NCBI RefSeq assembly: GCF_001613465.1
Contig: NZ_BDCK01000016.1
Coordinates: 62,001 to 126,000, forward strand
DNA: 64,000 bases
Direction: 5' to 3'
From: Nocardia niwae NBRC 108934 = DSM 45340
GTDB lineage: Bacteria; Actinomycetota; Actinomycetes; Mycobacteriales; Mycobacteriaceae
The position numbers and the translations under genes are program-made. Position 1 is the first letter of the stretch; the number at the start of each line of letters is the position of its first letter. Positions 1 through 8,685 of the stretch are shown in pieces. The notes under the pieces are model-generated. The model was not told the origin of the DNA, ran no database searches, and worked only from the letters and a program-made list of their open reading frames with translations.

Positions 1-1
1 G

Positions 2-280
2 GATTCGATCGAGACCTTCGTGCTGTCCAACGAGCACGGCATCCAGAAACCCGATCCCGCCATATTCCGCCTGGCGCTCGCGGAACTCGGCACCAGCGCC
101 GAGCAAACCCTGATGGTAGGAGACCGGCCCTCGCGCGACGGAGCCGCCGTAGAAGTCGGGATGCCGACTTTGCTCGTTCCTTCGCTGACCGATCCCCGGC
201 GACGCCAACTGCACCTCGTCACGAACGCCATCGGCGGGGGTCTGCGACCGCTGGCCCGGGAACAGAGCGCGGCGGTATAG
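2..280 (+). CDS. HAD-family hydrolase, C-terminal fragment (gene runs off the left edge)
   Basis: The reading frame is open from the window edge and ends at a TAG, leaving about 92 codons of the 3' end. The motif KPDPAIF supplies the conserved lysine of HAD motif III. VGDRPSRDG supplies the acidic motif IV, with two aspartates that coordinate magnesium in this superfamily. The nucleophile motif DxDxT must lie upstream, outside the window. HAD enzymes of this subclass are usually small-molecule phosphatases or dehalogenases; the substrate cannot be told from this part. It runs towards the convergent transglutaminase gene. Confidence 0.8.
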   Translation, partial: DSIETFVLSNEHGIQKPDPAIFRLALAELGTSAEQTLMVGDRPSRDGAAVEVGMPTLLVPSLTDPRRRQLHLVTNAIGGGLRPLAREQSAAV

Positions 281-417
281 GGCCCGCCTACGTTCCCGCG
301 GACCGCGCGGCCCCGCCCCGCGCGACGGCGGCACGACGGACTCAGGTGCGTCTGATCGCGCGTTCGAGCGCACCGAGTCCGGCGTCGATCGCGGTGGGCT
401 GTGCCCGGTGGCACAGC

Positions 418-1356
418 TCATCGACGAGATCGCGCACCGTGGGATGGTCCGGCGCCGACCTCGGTGACGTCGACGGAGACGGTGACCGTGCTGTCCTTCG
501 CGTCGGTGTAGATGATGCCGCGCAGCGGGGGGACGTCGGCGTAGTCCCGGCCCCAGGCAGTGGTGATGTATCGCTCGTCACCGAACTGGTCGTTGGTGGG
601 GTCGAGGTCGATCCACCGGCCGGTGCGGTCGTGTCGGTCCGCGCCGCCCACCCATACGGCCGCCCAGGCATGCGTAGCGTCGGCGCCGACCATCCGCCGC
701 TTCCCCGGTGGCGGATCGGTGGCCAGGTAACCGGACACGTACCTGGCCGCGAGACCGTGCGACCGCAGGCAGGCGACAGCAAGGCGGGCGAAGTCCTGAC
801 AGACGCCGGCGCGCGCCGCGAACACGTCGGCCACGCGCGTGGACACCGTCGTCGCGCCGGACCGGTAGGCGAAATCGGTGTAGATGCGAGTGGTCAACTC
901 CCCCACCGCATCCAGCAGCGGTCGGCCGGGCTGCAGGGATTCAGCGGCATACGCGATGATTTCCGGCGTGATCTCCGGCGGGTGCAGGTCGAGGGCGAAC
1001 TCCACGGCCAACGGCCCGTTCGCGCTGCTCGGCCGCGCTCTCTCCCACGGTTCGCCGGCCGTGCCGGAGCGGCCGTGATCCGGTGCGTCGACCTCGACCA
1101 GCGATTCGCCGACGACCGTCAGCGCGCGATGCTCGGTGGTGACATGGAAATAGGAGGTGATGTTGCCGTACACGTCCGCGCCGACCGACCGGTCCGAAGG
1201 CGCGGGATCGATCCGGATGTCGTGGGCGAGCAGTCGCTGGCCGGATAGGTCGCGCGGGGTCAGATAGGCGCGCCCGTAGGAGTTGGTGACCTCGCCGGAG
1301 TACGAGTACTTGGTGCGGTGCTCCACCCGGTAGCGCCGCAGCGCGGGGCCGGTCAT
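418..1356 (-). CDS. Transglutaminase-like cysteine peptidase-fold protein
   Basis: 312 residues. The N-terminal half is a transglutaminase N-terminal beta domain (start RYRVEHRTKYSY). The catalytic core has all three triad elements: Cys in GVCQDFARLA, His in ATHAWAAVWV and Asp in WIDLDPTND. It resembles mycobacterial Rv2569c in length and order of motifs. Its ATG overlaps the TGA of the upstream ATP-grasp/alpha-E gene (ATGA at 1353-1356), so the two are almost certainly translated together. Transglutaminase plus ATP-grasp plus alpha-E is a recurrent association predicted to make and cleave amide-linked peptides; the actual substrate is unknown. The protein is probably cytoplasmic, since I see no signal peptide. 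Confidence 0.85.
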   Translation of the reverse strand: MTGPALRRYRVEHRTKYSYSGEVTNSYGRAYLTPRDLSGQRLLAHDIRIDPAPSDRSVGADVYGNITSYFHVTTEHRALTVVGESLVEVDAPDHGRSGTAGEPWERARPSSANGPLAVEFALDLHPPEITPEIIAYAAESLQPGRPLLDAVGELTTRIYTDFAYRSGATTVSTRVADVFAARAGVCQDFARLAVACLRSHGLAARYVSGYLATDPPPGKRRMVGADATHAWAAVWVGGADRHDRTGRWIDLDPTNDQFGDERYITTAWGRDYADVPPLRGIIYTDAKDSTVTVSVDVTEVGAGPSHGARSRR

Positions 1357-4169
1357 TCGACGGCCTGCGCACTACCCCACAGCGGCTGGATGCCGACCGG
1401 CACCGACAGCGTGCTGGTCTCGAAGGACTCGGACATCTTGCGCAGGCGCAGATGCACGCCCTCGAGCAACTCCGCCAGTTCCGTGCGCCGGTCATCCGCG
1501 TCGGTCACCGCCAAGTCGTCGGGGTCCAGACGGCGCAGCATGCGGCGCGCGTCCGCGAGCAGCCGCTGTGGACGCGAGGATCCGGACGCACCGGGCAGCG
1601 CGTGGAAATCGCCGTGCAACCGGTCCAGCTGATAGGCCAGCGATCGCGGATTGGCCGTGTCGAACAGGAGGAGTTCGGCGATGTCCGCTATCCGGACCGA
1701 ATCCTGGTGCCGCCGACGATAACTCACCGAGGACTCGGTGGCCCGCAGCACCCATTCGGTGACCTCACGCTCGGTCTGCTCCGGATACTGCCGGGTCAGC
1801 GCGGCCGACAGCAATGCGGTCAGGGCGAGACCGCGCTCGATTCGCTTGCCGATGTCCCTGACGTGCCAGCCGGTGTCGCGGATCAGCGATTCCCCGTCGA
1901 TGCCGGACAGCGCGAGCAGCCCCGCCAAACTGCGCGCGTGCACGTCCGAGAGTTCCGCCTCCTGGTCGTCCGCCGCCGCCGGATAGCCGGCCAGCGCGCG
2001 GTCCACCGCGCCGAGGATCATCCAGGTGTCCGCCGGCAACTGGTCGCGCACGGCCCGCGCGGCGTTGCCGTAGCGATCGATCGCGAAGGCCAGCGAACCA
2101 GGCAACTCCCGGTCGATCGTCAGCGCGACGAGATAGTCGTGGCCCGAACGGGACCCGCCGGGGTCCCGATGCGCCTGCGCGGTGGTGACCTGCGCCGCAT
2201 CGGTGGCGTCCTGGCTGTCCGGTCGCTCCGCGACGGCTTCCACGCCTGCCGTGATCGGTGGCTCCACACCGGCGTGGGCCACGGCTTCGTTCCGGGACGC
2301 GGCCGCGGGGTCTTCCTTCTGACCCGAATCAGCCTGCCGCCGCGACGTCTTCGACGTTTCTCGCGCCTCGGGACCGAACGCCCCTTCGGCTGGAGCCGCG
2401 GTCGCGGTGGTCCGCCCGAGCGCGGCCATGAGGATCGGCAGCGCCTCCGCGCCTTCCAGCCAGGGGCGATAGCGGAAGTCCTGGTAACGCTCGTGGGTGG
2501 CGATCAGCAGACGGGCGGTGTCCTCCGCACGCTCACCGTAGCGGCCCATCCAGAACAGGTCGTTGAGCACCCGGGGGGAGCTGATGGGTTCGACGGTCGG
2601 CGCGGTGCGTCGTTCGCGGGACGGCTCGGTGCTGACCGCGGCGGCGGCCGTCGGCGCGGCCCGCACCCAGACGTCCTTGGCGGCCACCTCGCGCGCGGCC
2701 CGTTCGGTCGTGCGCAGGCGCAGCCGGCCGAGACCACCGGACAGCACGGTGTAGCCGCCCCGGTGGGCGAGGGAGAACAAGCGCATACCGACCGGGGCCG
2801 CGCCGAGACCGCCGTGATCGCGGATGGCGGGCGCGACGGAGAATTGCGCCGGTTCCTGGCCCACCCACTGCCACCCGTGCGCCTCGATCCTCGCCGTCAT
2901 TTCCGCCCGCTGCTCCCGGCTCAGTTCGGGGCCGATCAGCGTGGACCCGTCGACCGCGGAGCGCAGGATCAGCTTGTCCAGGTTCGCGATCAGATGCTTG
3001 CGCTCCTGCTCGCTACCGCCCCAGTACGACGGCGCGCTCTGCAGCAGCAGATCCTCGCCGAGCAGTGCGCGCGAGAGAGCGGGCAGAAAGCCGGCCAGCG
3101 CGGGATTCTCCAGCAACCCGCTGCCCAGGGTGTTCACCACCGTCACCGCGCCGCGCCGCAGCACCTCGACCAGCCCCACCACACCCAGTCGCGAATCCGG
3201 CCGCAGGTCGAGTGGATCGGAGAACTCGGCGTCCACCCGGCGCAGCACCACGTCCACCCGTTTCAGCGTGCCGAGCGACCGCATCCACAGCGCGCCCTCG
3301 CGCACCACCAGATCCGCGCTCTCCACCAACGGAAACCCCAGCGTGGAGGCGAGATAGGCCTGATCGAACGCCGTCTCGGAGTGCACCCCGGGGCTGAGCA
3401 CCACGACCACCGGCTCGTCGTCGTCGGCGGGCGCCGATTCGATCAGCATCAAGCGCATCGCCCTCGCGAAGGGCGTCAGCGGACGTGGATTGGCGTGCTC
3501 GAACGACTCCGGGATAGCGGTCGCCACGACCCTGCGGTCCGCGAGCGCGTACCCGGCGCCGGAGGGCGCTTGGGTCCGGTCGGCGAACACCCGGAATTCT
3601 CCATCGGCCCAACGGCTGAGATCACAGGCGTGCAGGAACAACTGATGCCGCCCCGGCACGGTGATGCCGTGCGCGGCCCGGACGTAGCCACGGTTGCCGA
3701 ACACGGCCTCCGGCGCCAGCAACCGGGAACCGAGCGTCCTGCGCGGCCCGTAGACATCGGTGAGCACCTCGTCGAATACCCGGGAGCGCTGTTCCAGCCC
3801 GGCCTCCAGCCGGGTCCAGTCCTCCGCGGCGACCAGCAAGGGAATCGGATCCAGGCGCCAGGGCGCCGTGGTGTCGGCCGAGGCGCTTGCTTCGTGGTAG
3901 GCGATGCCGTCGTCGTCGATCAGCCTGCGCACCCGGCTGTCGAGCCTGCGCAGCCCATCCCCGCCGAGTTGGGCGAAGTCGGCCGCCAGCTCCGACCAAG
4001 TCCGGCGCACCGTGCCGTCCACGTCGACCAGTTCGTCGTAGTAGCCCGCGACGGGCGCGCCGCATTCGTCGTAGGCGGCCGTTGCGGCGCCTTCCGAGCG
4101 GTAGCGCGTGAACTGTTCGCGCACAGCGACGCCCGTGGCGGTCGCCCGCCGCTCCTCGCGCAACGTCAC
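1353..4169 (-). CDS. Circularly permuted ATP-grasp (DUF404/DUF407) fused to alpha-E (DUF403) domain
   Basis: About 938 residues from the GTG at 4169, which has GAGG 8 nt upstream; an in-frame ATG lies further up at 4259. The N-terminal ~550 residues are the circularly permuted ATP-grasp type 2 region (for example VVVLSPGVHSETAFDQAYLA and ENPALAGFLPALS). The rest is the alpha-E domain (VLNDLFWMGRYGERAEDTAR). Mycobacterial Rv2567 has the same fusion. An Ala/Glu/Ser-rich segment of roughly 90 residues interrupts the alpha-E part after ILMAALGRT. The family is predicted to be an ATP-dependent amide or peptide ligase working with the coupled transglutaminase. This is family inference; no substrate is known from sequence. 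Confidence 0.85.
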   Translation of the reverse strand: MTLREERRATATGVAVREQFTRYRSEGAATAAYDECGAPVAGYYDELVDVDGTVRRTWSELAADFAQLGGDGLRRLDSRVRRLIDDDGIAYHEASASADTTAPWRLDPIPLLVAAEDWTRLEAGLEQRSRVFDEVLTDVYGPRRTLGSRLLAPEAVFGNRGYVRAAHGITVPGRHQLFLHACDLSRWADGEFRVFADRTQAPSGAGYALADRRVVATAIPESFEHANPRPLTPFARAMRLMLIESAPADDDEPVVVVLSPGVHSETAFDQAYLASTLGFPLVESADLVVREGALWMRSLGTLKRVDVVLRRVDAEFSDPLDLRPDSRLGVVGLVEVLRRGAVTVVNTLGSGLLENPALAGFLPALSRALLGEDLLLQSAPSYWGGSEQERKHLIANLDKLILRSAVDGSTLIGPELSREQRAEMTARIEAHGWQWVGQEPAQFSVAPAIRDHGGLGAAPVGMRLFSLAHRGGYTVLSGGLGRLRLRTTERAAREVAAKDVWVRAAPTAAAAVSTEPSRERRTAPTVEPISSPRVLNDLFWMGRYGERAEDTARLLIATHERYQDFRYRPWLEGAEALPILMAALGRTTATAAPAEGAFGPEARETSKTSRRQADSGQKEDPAAASRNEAVAHAGVEPPITAGVEAVAERPDSQDATDAAQVTTAQAHRDPGGSRSGHDYLVALTIDRELPGSLAFAIDRYGNAARAVRDQLPADTWMILGAVDRALAGYPAAADDQEAELSDVHARSLAGLLALSGIDGESLIRDTGWHVRDIGKRIERGLALTALLSAALTRQYPEQTEREVTEWVLRATESSVSYRRRHQDSVRIADIAELLLFDTANPRSLAYQLDRLHGDFHALPGASGSSRPQRLLADARRMLRRLDPDDLAVTDADDRRTELAELLEGVHLRLRKMSESFETSTLSVPVGIQPLWGSAQAVE

Positions 4170-4455
4170 CGCGCCGACCTCACTTCCGCCGCCTGCCTTG
4201 CCCAATGGTCGCCAGACCCGCTCCGCCCGAACCGTTCGATGGTGCGGGCAACAACCCATCCTCGGGATGTGTGACTATTTTCGCATGTAGCAGCACATGT
4301 ATCGGGCAAACCGGCAGGATGCCAGCGGTCGAGACATCCGATTGCTGTTCAGTTGCACGCACATCGGACACGGCGACACACGGGCCTGGGTCCCACCGCG
4401 ACGACCGGACCGGTGGTATCACCGAACGACGACAACGATCTCGTCAGGAGGTCAT

Positions 4456-4662
4456 ATGCGTACAACCGATTGTTCATCGTGCGAATCCGCGTTCGACCAC
4501 TGCCACGGAACCCTGATCGTGCACGCGAGCCGGATCGCCGAATGCACCGACGAGCACTGCCTTGAACTCAGCCACGCCCGGCACGCCTTCGTCCTCGACT
4601 GCCGGGACCTCGCGGGCGGCTGCCGGTGCACCGAGGAAGATACGGCTCGCCGCCGGGCCTGA
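4456..4662 (+). CDS. Small Cys/His-rich protein
   Basis: 68 residues, starting at ATG 4456 behind a strong AGGAGG ribosome-binding site (4446-4451). It has eight cysteines (residues 6, 9, 16, 30, 35, 49, 56, 58) and six histidines, including CSSC, DHCHGT and GGCRC. This density suggests one or two metal sites, probably zinc, but no named family is recognised with confidence. It is transcribed divergently from the ATP-grasp unit and is followed 22 nt later by an unknown gene, so the two may form an operon. The function is unknown. Confidence 0.7.
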   Translation: MRTTDCSSCESAFDHCHGTLIVHASRIAECTDEHCLELSHARHAFVLDCRDLAGGCRCTEEDTARRRA

Positions 4663-4684
4663 ACGGTTCCGTACCCTGGCCCGG

Positions 4685-5329
4685 GTGAGCTATGACCACG
4701 TGTTGTTGCCGTCCGGAGTCGCGTCGTCGATCGCGGAGGTCGACGCCTACCTGAGCACCCAGCAGGGCGTCCCCGAGTCGGGTGCGGTCGCGCAGATCGC
4801 GGCCGAACTCAACAGACGCAACGCGGAACTGCCCGAGGAGGACAGTTTTCTCAGCACCGTCCCGGTCGGCGGCGCGGCCACCGGCGCGGTGCTGCACGTG
4901 CCGTGTCCCTACGACGCGATCGGCTTCGTCCGCCACTTGCTGTTCCAACTCGCCACGCCACTGAACTACGCCGTCTACGACCCGCAGCTGGCCTGGCTGA
5001 TCGATCCCGCCGGGCGCGTCGAGGCCATCGTCACCCACGGCGGCGCGGGCGAGTTCCCGTATCTGACCGAAATGCTTGTCCAGCAGTGGGTTCCGGAGCT
5101 GAGCGCGCCGAACCCGTACCTCGTCGTCGAACGCGGCGAGCAGTTCTACATCCAGACCTATCGCGGGAACACCGGCGCGTACACCGTGGAATACCGGGAC
5201 GGCACCCCCGACCAGCATTTCGGTACCACCGTCTCCGACCCCGCCACCGTGGCCGCTCTCATCTGGGGCTGGGCCAACGACGACCGCAGCCGCTTTCCCG
5301 GCCTCCCCTGGTCCCGCGTCGACCTCTGA
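4685..5329 (+). CDS. Conserved protein of unknown function
   Basis: 214 residues from the GTG at 4685 (VSYDHVLLPSG). A longer frame to 4562 exists but would overlap the Cys-rich gene, so the GTG is preferred. The protein has no signal peptide or membrane segment. It contains aromatic-rich blocks such as FYIQTYRGNTGAYTVEYRDG and ends WANDDRSRFPGLPWSRVDL. I do not recognise the family. The 22-nt gap after the small Cys-rich gene suggests co-transcription. It converges on the LysE gene with only 6 nt between stop codons. Confidence 0.75.
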   Translation: MSYDHVLLPSGVASSIAEVDAYLSTQQGVPESGAVAQIAAELNRRNAELPEEDSFLSTVPVGGAATGAVLHVPCPYDAIGFVRHLLFQLATPLNYAVYDPQLAWLIDPAGRVEAIVTHGGAGEFPYLTEMLVQQWVPELSAPNPYLVVERGEQFYIQTYRGNTGAYTVEYRDGTPDQHFGTTVSDPATVAALIWGWANDDRSRFPGLPWSRVDL

Positions 5330-5335
5330 ACCCGG

Positions 5336-5953
5336 TCACTGGTTCTGGGCGGCCAACCGGCCGGCCAGCGCCAGGAACGAGGCGCCGAAGACCCGCCGCG
5401 TCCAAGTCACCACGGCGGGCCGGGAGACGACCTGGTCGCGCACCGCGGCGGCGCACGCGCCGTACACCGCGAACACCACCAGGGTGGCGAGCATGAAGAC
5501 GCCGCTCAGCGCGAGCATGCGCGCCAGCGCGTTCGGCGCCGCGCTGGGTACGAACTGTGGGAGGAACGCGAAGAAGAAGATGGTCAGCTTGGGGTTGAGG
5601 AGGTTGAGCAGCACCGCAGAGGTGATCACGTTCCGCGCCGAGGGCGCGGTGTGCCCGGCCTGCTCCGGCACGGCGAGTGCGCCCTCGTCCCGGAACGTAC
5701 TCCAGGCCATGTACACCAGATAGGCGACGCCGAGGTACTTCAGCGTCTGGAACGCGACCGCGCTCGCATTCAGCAGCGCGGCCACACCCGTGATCGCCGC
5801 GATCAGGTGCGGGACGGTGCCGAGCGTACAACCGAAGGCCGCGATCACCGCGGCCCGCACGCCCCGGGACAGCCCGGCCGCCAGCGTGAACAGCACGCCG
5901 GTACCGGGAGTGGCGACGATGACGAGCGTCGTCAGCAGGAATTCGATGCTCAT
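5336..5953 (-). CDS. LysE/RhtB-family amino-acid exporter
   Basis: 205 residues from ATG 5953; a GTG at 5962 would add three residues. Hydrophobic throughout, with about six membrane segments. The N-terminal motif ATPGTGVLFTLAAGLSRG and the central NLLNPKLTIFFFAFLPQF are hallmarks of the LysE/RhtB family, inner-membrane exporters of amino acids and derivatives driven by proton motive force. The substrate cannot be assigned. It lies between an unknown convergent gene and recR on the same strand, with a 63-nt gap to recR. Confidence 0.9.
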   Translation of the reverse strand: MSIEFLLTTLVIVATPGTGVLFTLAAGLSRGVRAAVIAAFGCTLGTVPHLIAAITGVAALLNASAVAFQTLKYLGVAYLVYMAWSTFRDEGALAVPEQAGHTAPSARNVITSAVLLNLLNPKLTIFFFAFLPQFVPSAAPNALARMLALSGVFMLATLVVFAVYGACAAAVRDQVVSRPAVVTWTRRVFGASFLALAGRLAAQNQ

Positions 5954-6016
5954 CCCCGACACGGTAACCCACGCCGGGCACGGCGCAATCGCTCTCGCGA
6001 AAGGCGATTTCGCCGC

Positions 6017-6625
6017 TTACAGGGCGCGTCGGCCGGACAGCGCGCGGCCCAGGGTCAGCTCGTCGGCGAACTCGAGGTCGCCACCCATCGGCAGGCCCGA
6101 GGCCAGCCTGGTCACGCTCAGGCCGGGGAAATCGCGCAGCATCCGGACCAGGTAGGTGGCGGTGGCCTCGCCCTCGGTATTCGGGTCGGTCGCGATGATC
6201 ACCTCGCTGACGTCGACGCCGTCCTCCTGGTTTCCGATGCGCGCCAGCAGTTCCCGGATCCGCAGCTGGTCGGGGCCGACCCCGCTGAGCGGGTCGAGCG
6301 CGCCGCCGAGTACGTGGTAGCGACCGCGGAACTCCCGGGTGCGCTCGATCGCCTGCACGTCCTTGGGTTCCTCGACCACGCAGATCATGGTCCGGTCCCG
6401 GCGCGGGTCGGCACAGATGCGGCACAGCTCGCCGTCGGAGACCGTCCCGCACGTGACGCAGAACTGCACACCGTCGCGCACCTTCTGCAGCGCGGCCTGC
6501 AACCGATCGATCTCCGGCGGCTCCACCTGCAGCAGGTGGAAAGCGATGCGCTGCGCGCTCTTCGGACCGACGCCGGGCAGCTTGCCCAACTCGTCGATCA
6601 GATCCTGGACCGGACCTTCGTACAC
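6017..6625 (-). CDS. recR: Recombination protein RecR
   Basis: 202 residues from the GTG at 6625 ([20 protein letters not shown]), the conserved RecR N-terminus. The helix-hairpin-helix is [11 protein letters not shown]. The zinc finger uses Cys56, Cys59, Cys68 and Cys71. The Toprim domain carries [15 protein letters not shown]. RecR works with RecF/RecO to load RecA at gaps in single-stranded DNA. It lies 13 nt downstream of the ybaB gene, the usual bacterial order ybaB-recR, so they are co-transcribed. Confidence 0.97.
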   Translation of the reverse strand: MYEGPVQDLIDELGKLPGVGPKSAQRIAFHLLQVEPPEIDRLQAALQKVRDGVQFCVTCGTVSDGELCRICADPRRDRTMICVVEEPKDVQAIERTREFRGRYHVLGGALDPLSGVGPDQLRIRELLARIGNQEDGVDVSEVIIATDPNTEGEATATYLVRMLRDFPGLSVTRLASGLPMGGDLEFADELTLGRALSGRRAL

Positions 6626-6638
6626 CCGCTGCCTCGGC

Positions 6639-6971
6639 TCAGAAACCGGGCAGCGAACCGCCGCCGATGCCGCCGGACAGTGGGCCGAGCCGTTCCGCGG
6701 CGACGCGCTGCGCGTTGGCCATCGCGTCGTTGACCGCACCGATGACCAGGTCCTGCAAAGTCTCGACGTCGTCGGGATCCACGGCCTTGGGATCGATGGT
6801 CAGCGACACCACCTCGCCGCTGGCCTTGATGGTGACCTTGACCAGGCCACCGCCCGCCGCGCCCTCCACCTCGGTCGCCGCGATCTCGGCCTGGGCTTCC
6901 ATCACCGCCTGCTGCATCTGCTGCGCCTGGGCGAGCAACTGTTGCATGTCGAACTGGCCACCTGGCTGCAC
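6639..6971 (-). CDS. YbaB/EbfC-family nucleoid-associated DNA-binding protein
   Basis: 110 residues from GTG 6971, which has an AGAGGA ribosome-binding site 7 nt upstream; the longer frame to 7067 lacks one. The core [19 protein letters not shown] begins the family's long helix, followed by the beta region ([20 protein letters not shown]) and a Gly-rich tail. YbaB proteins are small dimeric DNA-binding proteins, and the gene sits directly upstream of recR as in most bacteria. The role in vivo is nucleoid binding; precise targets are not predictable. Confidence 0.93.
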   Translation of the reverse strand: MQPGGQFDMQQLLAQAQQMQQAVMEAQAEIAATEVEGAAGGGLVKVTIKASGEVVSLTIDPKAVDPDDVETLQDLVIGAVNDAMANAQRVAAERLGPLSGGIGGGSLPGF

Positions 6972-7164
6972 GGGAGGGTCCTCTCTGGAGAAGGTGTCAC
7001 CGGCCAGCCTAGTCCTGTCGCACCGTGTTCCCGGCGCGGCCCGACGGTCTCGAGCCGCGCGGCGCATGGTGGATAACAGGTTGGGTAGTTCCGGTGGAGA
7101 CCGACCGAGCGCCCTTTACCATCGACACCGGATCGGCGACCGGTGTGCAAATCTGGAGACAAAG

Positions 7165-7809
7165 ATGATCGCAGTTCGTGCACGTTTCCTGAGCACTCTG
7201 GTGCTCACGCTCGGTGTTCCCGGCATCTTTCTCGGAGTCGCGGGTCCCGCGGCGTCGGCGGATACGGAGATCATCGATGCGACCGAGGTCCTCGAGTCCC
7301 AAAAGGGCATTCAAGAGAGCATCGAAGCCGAAACCACTCCGGCGGTAGCCGACTACGGCGGCGGCTGTGTCCTCTACCCGGACGACAAGGCCGCGACGCT
7401 CGATTCGCTGCGCTTCCGGTGCTCGGCCGAGCAGCAGGACGCCATCTTCCGCGCCGCGCCGCTGGGCTCCGTCCCGACGGGTGTGAAGTCGGGCTGGGTC
7501 ACTCGTCCGCCGGTTATGCAGGCCGTGGCGCCTCCGCTGTGGATCGGCAAGACCTTCTACACCGGCCCGGACGGCGGCTACCTGATGAACCGCCTCACCG
7601 GCGCCGGCATCGAGGGCTGGCACGCCGACGTCTACGCGGCGCCCGCCCTGACCGACGGGCAGCCGGCCTGGGCGCTGAACTACGCGCCGTCGCCGACGCC
7701 GCCGGTCTACGACGAGATCCGGGAGGTCACCCCCGGCGTGTGGTTCGGCTACTCGTGGTGGCGCGGCGCGTTCCAGACCACCCTGCTGCTGACCTTCGCG
7801 CTCGCCTGA
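7165..7809 (+). CDS. Secreted protein of unknown function
   Basis: 214 residues from ATG 7165 with TGGAGA upstream. The first 32 residues form a Sec signal peptide (basic RARF, hydrophobic core, AxA-type end PAASA). The mature part has two cysteines (GGGCVLYPD and FRCSAEQQ) that could form a disulfide, and a Trp/Tyr-rich C-terminus (WFGYSWWRGAFQTT). I do not recognise the family; similar exported proteins occur in Nocardia genomes as hypotheticals. It is a single gene between the ybaB-recR pair and the MerR gene. Confidence 0.75.
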   Translation: MIAVRARFLSTLVLTLGVPGIFLGVAGPAASADTEIIDATEVLESQKGIQESIEAETTPAVADYGGGCVLYPDDKAATLDSLRFRCSAEQQDAIFRAAPLGSVPTGVKSGWVTRPPVMQAVAPPLWIGKTFYTGPDGGYLMNRLTGAGIEGWHADVYAAPALTDGQPAWALNYAPSPTPPVYDEIREVTPGVWFGYSWWRGAFQTTLLLTFALA

Positions 7810-7826
7810 ACACCGGGCGCCGTTTG

Positions 7827-7847
7827 ACCCTCCGGTTACTGGAGGGT
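7827..7847 (+). promoter_or_regulatory. MerR-type operator/promoter of the merR-VOC pair
   Basis: A perfect inverted repeat ACCCTCC (7827-7833), 7-nt spacer, GGAGGGT (7841-7847) lies 13 nt before the MerR start codon and overlaps a TTGACC -35-like hexamer at 7824-7829. Dyads of this form, placed between promoter elements, are typical MerR-family binding sites. Autoregulation is inferred. Confidence 0.6.
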
Positions 7848-7860
7848 GTTGGCTGGTGCC

Positions 7861-8673
7861 ATGACGGCAACCGTCCCTATCGGGGAATTCTCCAGGCTGA
7901 GCAATCTCAGTGTGAAGACGTTGCGCTACTACCACGAGATCGGCCTGCTCGCTCCGGCGGACATCGACGCCGGCTCGGGCTATCGACGGTACGCGACGGC
8001 GCAGGTGACGCAGGCGCAGTTGATCCGGCGGCTGCGCGAGCTGGACATGCCGGTCCCGGAGATCCGCGCGGTGCTCGCCGCGCCGGACGAGAACGCCCGT
8101 GACGCCACGCTGCGTGCGCATCTGGAGCGCATGGAGGCGGAGCTGGCCCGCACCCGCGCGGTCGTGGCCTCGCTGCGCGCGCTGCTGACGCCCTCGGCTC
8201 CGATCACCGTGGAGTACCGCACGGTTGCCGCGTTCCCGGCGGCGGCGATCGGCGCGACGGTGGAGCGCGAACACATCGACGAGTGGTGCGCTGCGACGTT
8301 CCAGGCGTTGTACGAGGCGCTGGCCGCCGCGGGCATCACGCCCGCGGGCGTCGGCGGCGCCACCTACGGCACCGATTTCTTCGAACAGGACGAGGGCGCG
8401 GTCGTCGCCTTCGTCCCACTCGCGGACGCCGCGGTCGCACTGCCCCCGGAGCTTTCGGCGATCGAGCTACCCGCGCACCGTTTCGCCGTCGCCGTGCACG
8501 AGGGTCCGTTCGAGGATTTCGACCGAACCTACGGCGCGCTGGGCAGCCATGTCGCCGAACACGACGTCGCGCTATCCGAGCCGATCCGCGAGATGTACCT
8601 GGTCGGACCGGACGTGTCCGACGATCCCGCCACCTACCGGACCGAAGTGTGCTGGCCCATCGCCCAGCCTTGA
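7861..8673 (+). CDS. MerR-family regulator with GyrI-like effector domain
   Basis: 270 residues from ATG 7861. The N-terminal winged helix is clear (IGEFSRLSNLSVKTLRYYHEIGLL, SGYRRY), followed by the dimerisation helix (residues ~85-115). The C-terminal ~155 residues form a GyrI/SOUL-like ligand-binding domain (TVAAFPAAAIGATV, HRFAVAVHEGPFEDF). This is the BmrR/TipA-like architecture that senses drugs or other hydrophobic compounds. It probably acts on the dyad just upstream. The VOC gene follows after 12 nt and is the likely target or partner. Confidence 0.9.
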   Translation: MTATVPIGEFSRLSNLSVKTLRYYHEIGLLAPADIDAGSGYRRYATAQVTQAQLIRRLRELDMPVPEIRAVLAAPDENARDATLRAHLERMEAELARTRAVVASLRALLTPSAPITVEYRTVAAFPAAAIGATVEREHIDEWCAATFQALYEALAAAGITPAGVGGATYGTDFFEQDEGAVVAFVPLADAAVALPPELSAIELPAHRFAVAVHEGPFEDFDRTYGALGSHVAEHDVALSEPIREMYLVGPDVSDDPATYRTEVCWPIAQP

Positions 8674-8685
8674 AAAGGAGATACC

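Noticed and set aside
342..782. A possible frameshift extending the transglutaminase by a coding-looking tail
   Set aside because: The 312-residue frame already matches the family's usual length and motifs. The tail in the other frame looks ordinary for high-GC DNA and no shift point could be identified.
1452..4274. A 940-codon open frame opposite the ATP-grasp gene
   Set aside because: Long antisense frames are expected in high-GC coding DNA. It has Arg/Gly/His-biased composition and no domain motif.
4562..4684. A longer N-terminus for the unknown protein at 4685
   Set aside because: It would overlap the Cys-rich gene and has Ser/Thr/Ala-biased composition, while a GTG at 4685 gives clean spacing.
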